The notes under the pieces were generated by a model. The model saw only the letters and a program-made list of their open reading frames with translations, searched no databases and was not told the DNA's origin. DNA of 32,650 nucleotides from contig MDLC01000039.1 of the NCBI GenBank assembly GCA_001723645.1, forward strand, positions 1 through 32,650, given 5' to 3'. Source of the stretch: Candidatus Endobugula sertula. GTDB lineage: Bacteria; Pseudomonadota; Gammaproteobacteria; Pseudomonadales; Cellvibrionaceae. Shown piece by piece: positions 9,443 to 17,416 of this stretch (the first letter of the stretch is position 1; each line of letters starts with the position of its first letter). The position numbers and the translations under genes were made by a program.

Positions 9443-9775
9443 TTAAATAGTCACTTTCAGTCGATTAACCTCAAGTGTTTTCTCACCGATTCCCTGAACC
9501 TCCAGTAACTGTTCAATGCTAGTGAATTCACCATTCGATTCCCTCCACTCAACGATAGCTTGAGCCTTCTTAAGCCCGACTCCTTTTAACACAGATGAAA
9601 TCTGCTCAGCACTTGCCTGATTGATATCAATGGGTTGCTTAACTACTTGTTCTAGAATAGGTTGTTGCAAACTCTCAGCACCAATCTCATCAGCCAATAG
9701 AGAGGAAGACGCTGAGAAAGTAATCAGTAGCAAGAAAGAAGATAGAAATGATTTTGAAAAGAATAAAGGCTTCAT
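9443..9775 (-). CDS. ComEA-like helix-hairpin-helix DNA-binding protein
   Basis: This 110-residue protein has an N-terminal signal peptide (lysine followed by a hydrophobic stretch, about 1-28, likely cleaved near SLLADE) and a C-terminal tandem helix-hairpin-helix domain. The signatures are IDINQASAEQISSVLKGVG, KAQAIVEWRESNG and LLEVQGIGEKTLE. These match the ComEA family of small periplasmic DNA-binding proteins, which in competent Gram-negatives help pull incoming DNA across the outer membrane. Many gammaproteobacteria keep a single-domain version outside a competence operon, so a competence role is inferred, not shown. A strong AAGGAGG precedes the ATG. It lies just upstream of pyrF on the same strand, about 195 bases away, and appears monocistronic. 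Confidence 0.85.
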   Translation of the reverse strand: MKPLFFSKSFLSSFLLLITFSASSSLLADEIGAESLQQPILEQVVKQPIDINQASAEQISSVLKGVGLKKAQAIVEWRESNGEFTSIEQLLEVQGIGEKTLEVNRLKVTI

Positions 9776-10148
9776 AAAAAAATAACCTCCTTATTTATGT
9801 GTAATATTTCGAACACCAGCAGTCTCAGTGATTAACAGACTAAACACCTGTGAAACAACGATCACTGGAATTGACAGTGAACACCAGCGCTCATGCGCTA
9901 TACTCTATGGTAGACAGAATATAGTGCACAGACTACTTCATTGGCTATAGAAAGTCTGTAGGATAATACTGATTTTATTGTGAGATAAAGCTTACAAATA
10001 GATATTTTCTATTTACTTGTTGCAGCTCATTATTTTCCTGTCTATGACTGTATTATTTATTGTACTTTAACTCATCTCGATATACATTTAAGAGTAAGCA
10101 GGACTTGTATTAGCTATTTAACATAGATCCCTCGTGAGGAGGTGTATT
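9776..10148. other. Divergent intergenic region between the ComEA-like gene and a hypothetical gene
   Basis: The 373-base gap holds no credible ORF. It contains a perfect palindrome AGCGC-TCAT-GCGCT (9886-9899) and an inverted repeat CACTG/CAGTG (9863-9879). TTGACA (9871-9876) and TATACT (9899-9904) are on the plus strand but spaced 22 bases apart, too far for a standard sigma-70 promoter. GAACACCAGC occurs twice, near 9811 and 9878. The region probably holds promoters for both divergent genes. Confidence 0.4.
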
Positions 10149-10850
10149 ATGAAACCCTCGGATAAAGGCCCCTACATCGATAATGTTGTTGATCTTTTCA
10201 GTAATAAGTCACTGTCCGATCTTAAAAATGAACGAATAATACGGCTTGCTCCCGAACTTGATGGCCTTGAAATGCTTTATTCTAACGATGCTAGTGGTGA
10301 TCGCTTATTCAGCCTTCAGGTGCTTTGCTGGGGCCTTAAAGCCAGCGGCGAAGTTGTTGGCCTAGTACCCTGGCTAAATCAACTAATGGCTTGTATTGAT
10401 ATTTGCGACCCTCTTAACGGGCGCTGGGAAGGTTATTATGACCCAGGTATTGAGGATATCTTTGAAGAAGCTCCTATACATAAGGTAGTCGAATTGGAAA
10501 CGGCTGCGGAATACTACGAATACCAATCAGAAAATCCAGAAGACATTATCCAGGAAATACCTGACACTATTGGCACACATGCCACTTTATCTGGTGATGG
10601 CTTCCACAACATCACCTTATCAGAGGTAGTTAGCTGGCGTTTATTTAACGATGGCCGTATAAAAGGTATGTTAGCAGATCATAATAAAGTGATTTCCACT
10701 CCCATTTTACCTGGAGACAACTGTCTCTACCCTGCTGACGAAAGCCCTAAGTTTAAGTATTTTTTTCAGCATCATATTGCCAATAAAATTAAATCCAAAG
10801 ACCCTGAAGCGATTGCTGCCATTTCCCTCTTGGTAAACGATGAAGGTTAA
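10149..10850 (+). CDS. Conserved hypothetical protein
   Basis: This 233-residue protein is not assigned to a named family. It is acidic and appears soluble: no signal peptide and no transmembrane segment. The N-terminal third is leucine-rich (LSDLKNERIIRLAPELDGLEMLY), followed by a tryptophan-containing stretch (VLCWGLKASGEVVGLVPWL), a tyrosine/glutamate-rich middle (ETAAEYYEYQSENPED) and a C-terminal KYFFQHHIANKIK helix. The start is placed at the ATG at 10149 because AGGAGGTG lies just upstream at correct spacing; the longer frame would begin inside that ribosome site. It is convergent with tusA and has no clear operon partner. I think it is a real, well-translated gene of unknown function. 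Confidence 0.8.
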   Translation: MKPSDKGPYIDNVVDLFSNKSLSDLKNERIIRLAPELDGLEMLYSNDASGDRLFSLQVLCWGLKASGEVVGLVPWLNQLMACIDICDPLNGRWEGYYDPGIEDIFEEAPIHKVVELETAAEYYEYQSENPEDIIQEIPDTIGTHATLSGDGFHNITLSEVVSWRLFNDGRIKGMLADHNKVISTPILPGDNCLYPADESPKFKYFFQHHIANKIKSKDPEAIAAISLLVNDEG

Positions 10851-10898
10851 TATACTTAAATACTGCAACACTGCTTACAATGAAATAAGCAAGTGGCA

Positions 10899-11135
10899 CT
10901 ATTCTGCCTTTCGAATAACATAGTAGTAACCATCCCCTTTTTCCTGCTGTTCAAGCAATTCGTGCCCTAGAAAATGACAAAATTTGGGAATATCACGCAT
11001 TGTTGAGGGATCGGTAGCAATCACCTGAATAACGTCTCCCACATTCACAGCACGGACATTTTTATGGAGTAACATGACTGGCTCTGGGCAAAACAGACCT
11101 GATGTGTCTAAAATTAAATCAATATTATGTGTCAT
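10899..11135 (-). CDS. tusA: Sulfurtransferase TusA
   Basis: This 78-residue protein has the TusA/SirA fold. The active cysteine C16 lies in the signature LDTSGLFCPEPVM, followed by the typical alpha-beta-alpha-beta pattern (GDVIQVIATDPSTMRDIPKFCHFLGHELL). TusA takes persulfide sulfur from IscS and relays it to the TusBCD/TusE proteins for 2-thiolation of wobble uridine, and also affects molybdenum cofactor and Fe-S balance. The key cysteine and the CPxP signature are intact and the length is normal. The gene is monocistronic by position, facing the hypothetical gene on its left. Confidence 0.93.
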   Translation of the reverse strand: MTHNIDLILDTSGLFCPEPVMLLHKNVRAVNVGDVIQVIATDPSTMRDIPKFCHFLGHELLEQQEKGDGYYYVIRKAE

Positions 11136-11222
11136 AGCTCACTATTTTCACTGATTAAACTCGTTATTTCAAAACTATTCGCTATTATTTAGAGGTATTG
11201 CTTAATCGGAGAGAGATTTAGT

Positions 11223-11558
11223 GTGGGCATTATCAATAGCCTAGATTCACAGTCCTTCCAACTTACTCGCAAGCTATTAGAGCATAATGCGCCTTACCTA
11301 GCCTATAAGCTAGGCGATGGGGCCCTTCAGCCCCATAAATACCCTTTAGACGAGATTACTGTAGAGCTAGAAATCGAAACCATTAATGCAGTCATTGATG
11401 AATTAATGGTGATAGGGCAAAGGTGGCTGGAAGACAACATCAATGAATATCATAGTGAACGCAAACAAATTTTAGCTTATATACTGCAGCAGTGGGTAAA
11501 AGTGGGCCAAGATGTTCAAAAACTGGCAGCATTACCATCAAACAATGTGCTCCATTAA
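11223..11558 (+). CDS. Hypothetical protein, 111 residues
   Basis: The frame begins with a GTG at 11223, preceded by GGAGAG, and encodes a mostly alpha-helical soluble protein with no signal peptide or membrane segment. Seen segments include LTRKLLEHNAPYLAYKLGDG, an acidic middle with repeated Glu (ITVELEIETINAVIDELM) and a C-terminal helix ILAYILQQWVKVGQDV. I do not recognise the family. Its 3' end overlaps the convergent yheU gene by 21 bases, so the last codons are read on both strands. The amino-acid composition and the good ribosome site support a real gene. Confidence 0.6.
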   Translation: MGIINSLDSQSFQLTRKLLEHNAPYLAYKLGDGALQPHKYPLDEITVELEIETINAVIDELMVIGQRWLEDNINEYHSERKQILAYILQQWVKVGQDVQKLAALPSNNVLH

Positions 11559-11780
11559 ATATTCATTATATTGTTGCTGAGTTAACACATTGACTGACTC
11601 AGTAGCTTCATCAAAAACAACCAGTGCCTCTTTAGTCATTAATTGCTGCTTAACTTGCTTAACTTTTTCGTTTAAATCAACTTCGTAAACACCATAATCT
11701 GTCCCCTCACGAGTAATAAACTCTTCTATCAGATTGATTAACACGTCTTTACTGAGATGTTCTATAGGGATAATCATCAT
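11538..11780 (-). CDS. yheU: YheU family protein (UPF0270)
   Basis: This 80-residue protein aligns over its length with YheU. It starts with (M)MIIPIEHLSKDVLINLIEEF, continues with the very conserved ITREGTDYG, then a helix with LNEKVKQVKQQL and a final strand ALVVFDEATESVNVL. The family is small, conserved in gammaproteobacteria and without a firmly assigned role. Two ATG codons in a row (11780 and 11777) can serve as start; family alignment slightly favours the second. It overlaps the convergent upstream gene by 21 bases at the 3' ends. Confidence 0.88.
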   Translation of the reverse strand: MMIIPIEHLSKDVLINLIEEFITREGTDYGVYEVDLNEKVKQVKQQLMTKEALVVFDEATESVNVLTQQQYNEYLMEHIV

Positions 11781-11890
11781 AACTCTTCTATTAGATATTC
11801 CAATCCAAAAAACTTCAATAACATAACATTAGAGCGCATAATACATAAAACTAACGCAAACACATAATATGCAAAAATAAGGGGCCATTA

Positions 11891-12130
11891 ATGTCGAACC
11901 AATACCTCGTCATCACGCTGCTCAGCAACGATCAGCCCAGTATTGTTAAACAATTGGCCGACGTGATCAGTCAACATAATGGTAATTGGCTGGAAAGCCG
12001 TATGTCACAGCTAGCAGGTAAATTCGCTAGCATATTAAAAGTCAGTATTGACACCAAGCAATTGCTCGGTAGCCTTGAAACCATTGAGGGTAAACTTGGC
12101 ATAGACATTACAATCAGTGAGCAACTATAG
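11891..12130 (+). CDS. Single-ACT-domain protein similar to the N-terminal half of GcvR
   Basis: This 79-residue protein forms one ACT domain (beta-alpha-beta-beta-alpha-beta): YLVITLLSNDQPSIVKQLADVI, then NGNWLESRMSQLAGKFASILKVSI, then LETIEGKLGIDITI. The pattern matches the first domain of glycine cleavage system regulator GcvR, which normally carries two ACT domains over about 180 residues. The frame ends cleanly, and only 17 bases separate it from the next gene, so the second ACT domain is absent. Many marine gammaproteobacteria have short ACT proteins, so this may be a natural short form and not a truncation. AAGGGG precedes the ATG. A regulatory amino-acid-sensing role is inferred. Confidence 0.75.
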   Translation: MSNQYLVITLLSNDQPSIVKQLADVISQHNGNWLESRMSQLAGKFASILKVSIDTKQLLGSLETIEGKLGIDITISEQL

Positions 12131-12147
12131 TTTTGTTAACCCACTCG

Positions 12148-13563
12148 CTATTTACTTGCCAGTGACATTGTTCTCTCGTTAATATAGTCTTTAACAAGAG
12201 ATTCATCCTTAGCGTATAAACGCACATAATCAAATGCTTTCAGCGCGTGATCAACATCATTTAAAGCATCCAGTGATACAGCTAAACCTAACCATAATCT
12301 TGCATCATCGTGGCTAACGCTCAACAGTTGTCGATACCAATAAACCGACTGTTTAAAGTGACCCACTTTATTATATAAACTTGCCAACAAGGTATAATAA
12401 GCTTTATTTTTAGAAAATTCCGGACGATAGGCCGCCAGCATATCCAAAGCACCCTGATTATCTCCACGGGCCATCATTACACGAGCAGCTTTCTCAGCAA
12501 ACTGATACACATCTAGCGTTTTACTTTCATAAATTAGATTTTCTGCTTCTGCAATTTTAGAATCACCTAAATATATTTTTAACAATAAATCATTAGACTC
12601 ACCCCAAAACCCTGAAAGTTTAGTAAAATTTTGTAATACTTTTTCGGCAGACTGTACATCACCATCAGCATATAATTTATAGGCTGCTTCAGAAATTTTT
12701 CTATCCGCTACATAAATCATGTCAACATGATAGGCTTCTGAACTTCCCTGCTCATTCACTCCTTGCACAGCTTCTTCAACAATAGGAAAATCAACAAACA
12801 CAGAATCATTGGATAAGTAATCTGAAAACTTGGTAATAATCACCGAAACATCCATATATTTTTCACCAGCTTGATAGGCTTTTTTAATCAACTCAGGTAC
12901 TTTATAGCCCTCATTTTTTTTGATAACCATTTCTGCAAGATAAACATAACGATTAACGATATTTTCAATTCCCTGCAAAGCTTCTGGATGATTAGGATAC
13001 ACCGACAACACTTTTTCGTAACGAGAAAAAGCATTATGAACAGGTGGAGACAACAAACGATCACGTTTAAACAATTTATTCCCTGACGCCAGTATCTTAT
13101 CAAGATTTGGTTTATTTTTTTTTGAATCTTGTATTTCCTGAAGAATCACCTTAGAAGAAGTTTCTGTTAGCTTCTCTATAAAAATATCTGCATCAATAAA
13201 CTTAACAATATCTTCAGGTATTTCAACACTACCTATCTGAGTAGGAACATCAACAAGTTCTTCTAAATTAGCTATCTGCGGATCAACTATAGAATTAGCT
13301 AATACCTTACTCAACGTGGGGGATGAATGAAAGGGCTGCAACTGCTCTTTGGTCTGCAGAAAAAAGTTCTTATCCCATAAAAAAATACCAACTGACACCA
13401 ATAGGAGGGAAAATAAAATCGTCTTCCTCCTTTCCTGTCTTTCCTGATTTTTTTCTTCGACTAATTCTTCAGATAAATAGATGTAGCCTTCGATAACTTT
13501 TGATGAGTCAACTAGCTGTGCTTCCAGTTCTAATTCATCAAAGTCATAACGCATCATATTCAT
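12148..13563 (-). CDS. Membrane-anchored TPR protein, MshN-like
   Basis: This 471-residue protein has a highly charged cytoplasmic N-terminus (about 1-46, many Glu and Gln), one transmembrane helix (about 48-64, TILFSLLLVSVGIFLW), then a periplasmic helical body. The C-terminal third shows tetratricopeptide repeats (AYYTLLASLYNKVGHFKQSV, WYRQLLSVSHDDARLWLGLA, SLDALNDVDHALKAF). This layout resembles MshN, a type IV MSHA-pilus biogenesis protein, and the last repeat pair is the most similar part. No other msh gene is in the window, so I call it MshN-like without a symbol. It is transcribed divergently from trmL across a 256-base gap. Confidence 0.6.
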   Translation of the reverse strand: MNMMRYDFDELELEAQLVDSSKVIEGYIYLSEELVEEKNQERQERRKTILFSLLLVSVGIFLWDKNFFLQTKEQLQPFHSSPTLSKVLANSIVDPQIANLEELVDVPTQIGSVEIPEDIVKFIDADIFIEKLTETSSKVILQEIQDSKKNKPNLDKILASGNKLFKRDRLLSPPVHNAFSRYEKVLSVYPNHPEALQGIENIVNRYVYLAEMVIKKNEGYKVPELIKKAYQAGEKYMDVSVIITKFSDYLSNDSVFVDFPIVEEAVQGVNEQGSSEAYHVDMIYVADRKISEAAYKLYADGDVQSAEKVLQNFTKLSGFWGESNDLLLKIYLGDSKIAEAENLIYESKTLDVYQFAEKAARVMMARGDNQGALDMLAAYRPEFSKNKAYYTLLASLYNKVGHFKQSVYWYRQLLSVSHDDARLWLGLAVSLDALNDVDHALKAFDYVRLYAKDESLVKDYINERTMSLASK

Positions 13564-13819
13564 GAGTAGCTCCTGTGAGTTCTTAAACTCGCAAAGTGCT
13601 GGTAAAATTACATACTGATACCTATAAGACTAGTTGAATTGTATGATTTCTCTAGAAAACCTCTACTATTTCATGTGTAAGACGTAATATTGGCTCCATA
13701 ATCATCGATTGAGTCAAGGGACTGTCATAAGAATTAATCATTTTCCATTACCCGATTATTTTATATAATCATCGCCACTTTTTTGACGCTAATTTCTTAA
13801 TGATAAACAGACCCCAGCT

Positions 13820-14284
13820 ATGTTCAATATCGTGCTTTTTGAACCAGAAATACCGCCCAACACAGGTAATATTATTCGCTTGGCAGCCAATACTGGCAGT
13901 ATGTTGCATATTATTGAACCAATCAGCTTCGAATTAGACGATAAACGGCTACGCCGTGCAGGATTGGATTATGGGGAATGGCAGGATATGCAGATTTATA
14001 AAGACTGGAACAATTTTATCGAACAAACACAACCCCAACGCTTGTTTACCATTAGCACCAAAGGGCAAAAATTTTATCACGATATTGACTTTACACTCGA
14101 TGACTACCTGGTATTTGGACCAGAAACACGAGGGCTGCCTGACCCAGTGCTATACCATAGTGCAGTCACCGAACAAGTCCGTATCCCAATGACTGCTAAC
14201 AGCCGTAGCATGAACCTGTCTAATTCTGTCTCGGTGATTGTCTATGAAGCCTGGCGGCAACAAAACTTTATTAATGCGACATAA
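13820..14284 (+). CDS. trmL: tRNA (cytidine(34)-2'-O)-methyltransferase TrmL
   Basis: This 154-residue SPOUT-class methyltransferase modifies the wobble base of two leucine tRNAs in studied bacteria. The three trefoil-knot motifs are visible: [15 protein letters not shown] near the N-terminus, [10 protein letters not shown] in the middle, and [16 protein letters not shown] at the end, which forms the SAM-binding knot. Length fits TrmL. It is followed one base later by fldB, whose start codon lies at 14286, so the two are almost certainly one transcript. A TATAAT (13764-13769) lies about 50 bases upstream but has only a poor -35. Confidence 0.95.
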   Translation: MFNIVLFEPEIPPNTGNIIRLAANTGSMLHIIEPISFELDDKRLRRAGLDYGEWQDMQIYKDWNNFIEQTQPQRLFTISTKGQKFYHDIDFTLDDYLVFGPETRGLPDPVLYHSAVTEQVRIPMTANSRSMNLSNSVSVIVYEAWRQQNFINAT

Positions 14285-14285
14285 A

Positions 14286-14813
14286 ATGAAAAAAGCGCCT
14301 ATTGGCCTATTTTACGGTAGCTCTACCTGTTATACCGAAATGGCGGCTGAAAACATCCAACAGCAGTTTGGTACTGACCAAGTTGATATCTTTAATATTG
14401 CAGATATACCGATTACCCACTGCAATAATTATCAGCAACTGATCTTGGGGATTCCTACGTGGGACTACGGAGAATTACAAGAAGACTGGGAAGATTGCTG
14501 GAATGATATTGACCAGTTAAGTCTATCAGGTGTCACCATCGCACTCTATGGTCTTGGAGACCAAATTGGCTACCCAAAGTGGTTTTTGGATGCTATGGGC
14601 TATTTACATAACAAAGTGGTTATACAAGGTGCTACAATTATCGGTTATTGGCCCATTCAAGGATATACCTTTGACCAATCACAAGCATTAACACCAGATC
14701 AACAACATTTTGTTGGGCTAGCGTTGGATGATGAAAATGAATTTGAGAAAACTGATGAACGTATTGCCCAATGGTGCAACGAACTTAAACAACGCTTTAC
14801 CCTAAATAATTAG
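14286..14813 (+). CDS. fldB: Flavodoxin FldB
   Basis: This 175-residue long-chain flavodoxin carries electrons through bound FMN. The phosphate-binding loop reads YGSSTCYTEM, which is characteristic of FldB as opposed to FldA. The two FMN-flanking segments are GIPTWDYGELQEDWE and YGLGDQIGYPKWFLDAMG, and a typical C-terminal FVGLALDDENEFEKTDERI is present. Chain length and motif order match FldB along the whole protein. An open frame extends upstream into trmL, but family alignment and the one-base gap after the trmL stop place the start at the ATG at 14286. Confidence 0.93.
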   Translation: MKKAPIGLFYGSSTCYTEMAAENIQQQFGTDQVDIFNIADIPITHCNNYQQLILGIPTWDYGELQEDWEDCWNDIDQLSLSGVTIALYGLGDQIGYPKWFLDAMGYLHNKVVIQGATIIGYWPIQGYTFDQSQALTPDQQHFVGLALDDENEFEKTDERIAQWCNELKQRFTLNN

Positions 14814-14840
14814 CACCCCAATCACCCCCCCTATTGATAA

Positions 14841-15041
14841 ACTATCACGAACGATTACATTCTCTGGGACTCTGAAGGACAACCAATATCCGCACCATTG
14901 GACGATATTGACCTGTCAAGGCACAATAACCTGTTAGGCCACATTAAATCTTTGTGCAAAGGCCAACCCTTTTGGCAGAATTTCAGGAGATATATTAGCA
15001 ACTATATTATGACGTATTATTTTCAAGTAGCTATAGTTTAG
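14841..15041 (+). other. Orphan open frame without a start codon, possible gene remnant
   Basis: The 234-base gap between fldB and the histidine-phosphatase gene contains a 66-codon open frame starting right after two in-frame stops and lacking a usable start codon before its main part. The translation begins TITNDYILWDSEGQPIS and reads like a protein fragment, but I do not recognise it. It could be the tail of a lost gene or chance. Confidence 0.2.
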
Positions 15042-15047
15042 AGTTCC

Positions 15048-15737
15048 TTATTTGGGTGGAAGCTCATGTTGTATTTTTGCTCTAATATTCTCAACATTTT
15101 GATAAACAATATGCACCCCTTTATGAGTTTCCCAAAAAAATGCCGCTTCAAGAAACTGGGGAAAAACAAACGAACAGAATGATTGTTTCAAGAGACGTGC
15201 AACGGTTACACTTAAGATGGAATCATGTGTTACAAACACATGTACACCAGCGACGTTGTCCATGGTAGATAATAAATGATACATCAAAACATGCGCCCCT
15301 TTGTCCGATTGCACCATACCTGGTAATGGATCACTCGATAAAATCATGTGCTGAATAACACCTTCATTACCGAGACACTTCCAGTTATCCCCAGCACGTT
15401 CTGTATCCATGATATACACTCCGGGATCACCTAGCATTCGATCATGAGTAACAGGAAGTAGAGTACCTGCTCCCCTTTGTAACACTTCAGCGGTTTGAAC
15501 ACAGCGAACAACAGGACTCGTATAAATACTCTGCAAACGCTCGCCGATGATTGTCCCCAATTCATGTCCAAGCTGTCTTCCGTCAAGAGTAATCGGTAAA
15601 CTATCACCCGCTTCCCCCAATGGAAGATGATCTTGACGAACTGAGTGCCTTAGCAAAACAGCAACTGCATGATTAGCAGGCGCACGCTGAAGGAACTGGA
15701 CAGTAGAAGGAGGTAGCTGCCAATCAATGTTAGTCAT
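15048..15737 (-). CDS. Histidine phosphatase (phosphoglycerate-mutase-like) family protein
   Basis: This 229-residue protein matches the histidine phosphatase superfamily. The catalytic loop LLRHSVRQ has R30 and H31 but Ser where most members have Gly (RHG). A YTSPVVRCVQTAEVL segment with R78 supplies the second phosphate-binding arginine, and FVTHDS (H171, D172) gives the second catalytic histidine. Members remove or shift phosphate on sugars, nucleotides, SixA-type proteins or other small molecules; the substrate here is unknown. Its ATG overlaps the stop codon of the upstream methyltransferase as TAATG, so it is the last gene of a coupled four-gene operon. In that setting it may dephosphorylate a phosphorylated sugar or intermediate (inference). 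Confidence 0.8.
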   Translation of the reverse strand: MTNIDWQLPPSTVQFLQRAPANHAVAVLLRHSVRQDHLPLGEAGDSLPITLDGRQLGHELGTIIGERLQSIYTSPVVRCVQTAEVLQRGAGTLLPVTHDRMLGDPGVYIMDTERAGDNWKCLGNEGVIQHMILSSDPLPGMVQSDKGAHVLMYHLLSTMDNVAGVHVFVTHDSILSVTVARLLKQSFCSFVFPQFLEAAFFWETHKGVHIVYQNVENIRAKIQHELPPK

Positions 15738-17416
15738 TACATTGCCACTGCTGTAAGCACCGATGACACATTGGTAAGTCTTTGAACATTGATCAAAGAA
15801 AAGAGAGCTTTCTTAAAGAGTTGTTGATACTCGTTAACTGTCCGCTCCCTCCCACCAGTAACCATAAGCAAATGGAGGTTAAGTAGTGCCCCAGAAGAAT
15901 GATTTTCAGACAAAGGCATCTCAACAACCAACAAACGCCCGCCGGTTGGTAGTACACTACGTGCATTGTTAAGGATACGTAGTGCCGCTTCATCATTCCA
16001 GTCATGGAGAATCCGAGCCAGAATAACAACATCACTTTCTAATTTCCAGGGTGAAAATAGATCACCTGCATGCCAATAAAGTTTAGGGCTTTGATGTAAC
16101 GTCTTGCGTCCCTGCTCGATCACTTCTGGTCGATCAAATACGGTAACCTGGACGTTGGGATAGGTTGCTATCACTAATTGTGCCAAAACACCCAATCCTC
16201 CTCCAGCATCAATAACTCGTTCATTACCTAATAACTCAAAAGCCTGGGGCACTGATACATAATCGTGACGAGCATAGCTCTGTAACATTCGATGGTGAGT
16301 TTTCTTACGCACATCATCTTGCGCAATGGTGTGAAAAATATCAGCCGCTGTCCAGTGGCTATTAGCGCTTAAGGCATTTGGTAACTGTTCCCACATGCGT
16401 GATAAAGAACCTGCAAATTCAAGGGCGGCATCTGCTAGAGTAAGAGGATGCCCGACCTTTAAGAAAGCCCCTTTAGACGTTGGAAACCAACGTTCTTCAT
16501 GACAAGTGACCAGTTTCATCTCATCCAGGGCGCGAAGAATATACTGAGCGCCACGAAGATTCAGTCCACACTGCTTCGCAACCTCTTCTGCTGAGCCTGC
16601 GAGTACTTCAAATATACCCAAGGAAACCGCAGTGGCGATGGTTTGAGTTCGCCAAAATCCGACCAGGTCTGTTGATAAAGCAGAAAATTCAGAATGCAGT
16701 GGAGGACGCAGTTGCAGGATAGATTCTCCCTTTTCGTTGATAATTTCTAAAGCTCCAGCAAAGGTTTCAACATGTGCCTGACCATTGTAGAAAGGTTCAA
16801 CCATCGCAAAACGCCGCTTGTAAATGAATGCTCCATCAACATTAATATGTGCCCATCCTGCCTCATCACAAGCTCTGGCTAAGCCCTTATGAAACACATC
16901 CAAATTAAGAAACCATTGGCCATGCAGTAACTGACCATGGTCATCAATATGCGTCGAACGTCCATCAGAACCTTGAACAACAGCGATCCCATCGCGATAA
17001 TCTCCAGCATAACGCCAGTGTTCCGAATAAACGGCCTGACCATCATAGTCAATGTGATAATACATCCCTTCAGCATCCCGTATTGTGCAACGCTGGCCTT
17101 GAAAGTTGCCACACCAAGTATAACGCTGCCTGTAGACACTCCTACCCGCCGTGTCAATATGACACCAACTATCTTCTTCCGTGCTCTCTATAATAGCCGC
17201 TCGCCCTTCATAAAAACCGAATGTGCGCATAAAGCGACACGAATAGGCTGCCTGACCATCAACCCTGATATGCCAAGCTTTAGAACCACGCCGAACAGGA
17301 GCAAGTCCTGGCTGATGAAATGCAAGGATTTCATCAAAGCGTTCTTCATAAACGGGAACGCCGTTATATAAATGGTGTGTTCCATCGCCTGATACAGTGA
17401 ATTGCGCCCAACTCAT
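15737..17416 (-). CDS. WG-like repeat domain fused to a family-2 O-methyltransferase
   Basis: Residues 1-235 of this 559-residue protein hold about six repeats of 34-38 residues with the pattern (W/Y)HID-x-x-G-x-x-x-Y-x-x-(R/W)-x5-F-x-x-G-x-A, as in WHIRVDGQAAYSCRF, YHIDYDGQAVYSEHW and AHINVDGAFIYKRRF. This resembles the WG beta-repeat family, though the WG pair itself is poorly kept. Residues 240-559 are a SAM-dependent O-methyltransferase of the hydroxyindole/caffeate type: a winged-helix dimerisation domain, the SAM motif VIDAGGGLG (401-409), the catalytic His in ILHDWND (H471) and the partner Glu in VVEMPL (E499). The methyltransferase looks active, acting on a hydroxyl of an unknown small molecule. 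The start overlaps the stop of the preceding gene (ATGA) and the end overlaps the next start (TAATG). The repeat domain may bind substrate or partner (inference). Confidence 0.85.
   Translation of the reverse strand: MSWAQFTVSGDGTHHLYNGVPVYEERFDEILAFHQPGLAPVRRGSKAWHIRVDGQAAYSCRFMRTFGFYEGRAAIIESTEEDSWCHIDTAGRSVYRQRYTWCGNFQGQRCTIRDAEGMYYHIDYDGQAVYSEHWRYAGDYRDGIAVVQGSDGRSTHIDDHGQLLHGQWFLNLDVFHKGLARACDEAGWAHINVDGAFIYKRRFAMVEPFYNGQAHVETFAGALEIINEKGESILQLRPPLHSEFSALSTDLVGFWRTQTIATAVSLGIFEVLAGSAEEVAKQCGLNLRGAQYILRALDEMKLVTCHEERWFPTSKGAFLKVGHPLTLADAALEFAGSLSRMWEQLPNALSANSHWTAADIFHTIAQDDVRKKTHHRMLQSYARHDYVSVPQAFELLGNERVIDAGGGLGVLAQLVIATYPNVQVTVFDRPEVIEQGRKTLHQSPKLYWHAGDLFSPWKLESDVVILARILHDWNDEAALRILNNARSVLPTGGRLLVVEMPLSENHSSGALLNLHLLMVTGGRERTVNEYQQLFKKALFSLINVQRLTNVSSVLTAVAM

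Noticed and set aside
9871-9904. Sigma-70 promoter TTGACA...TATACT
   Set aside because: The spacing of 22 bases is well outside the usual 16-18.
10888-10902. Sigma-54 promoter-like TGGCAC...TGC
   Set aside because: The -12 element is imperfect and it points into the antisense of tusA; no gene fits.
16879-17371. Open frames on both strands within the WG-repeat methyltransferase gene
   Set aside because: They overlap a clearly coding frame with recognisable domains and have no ribosome sites of their own.
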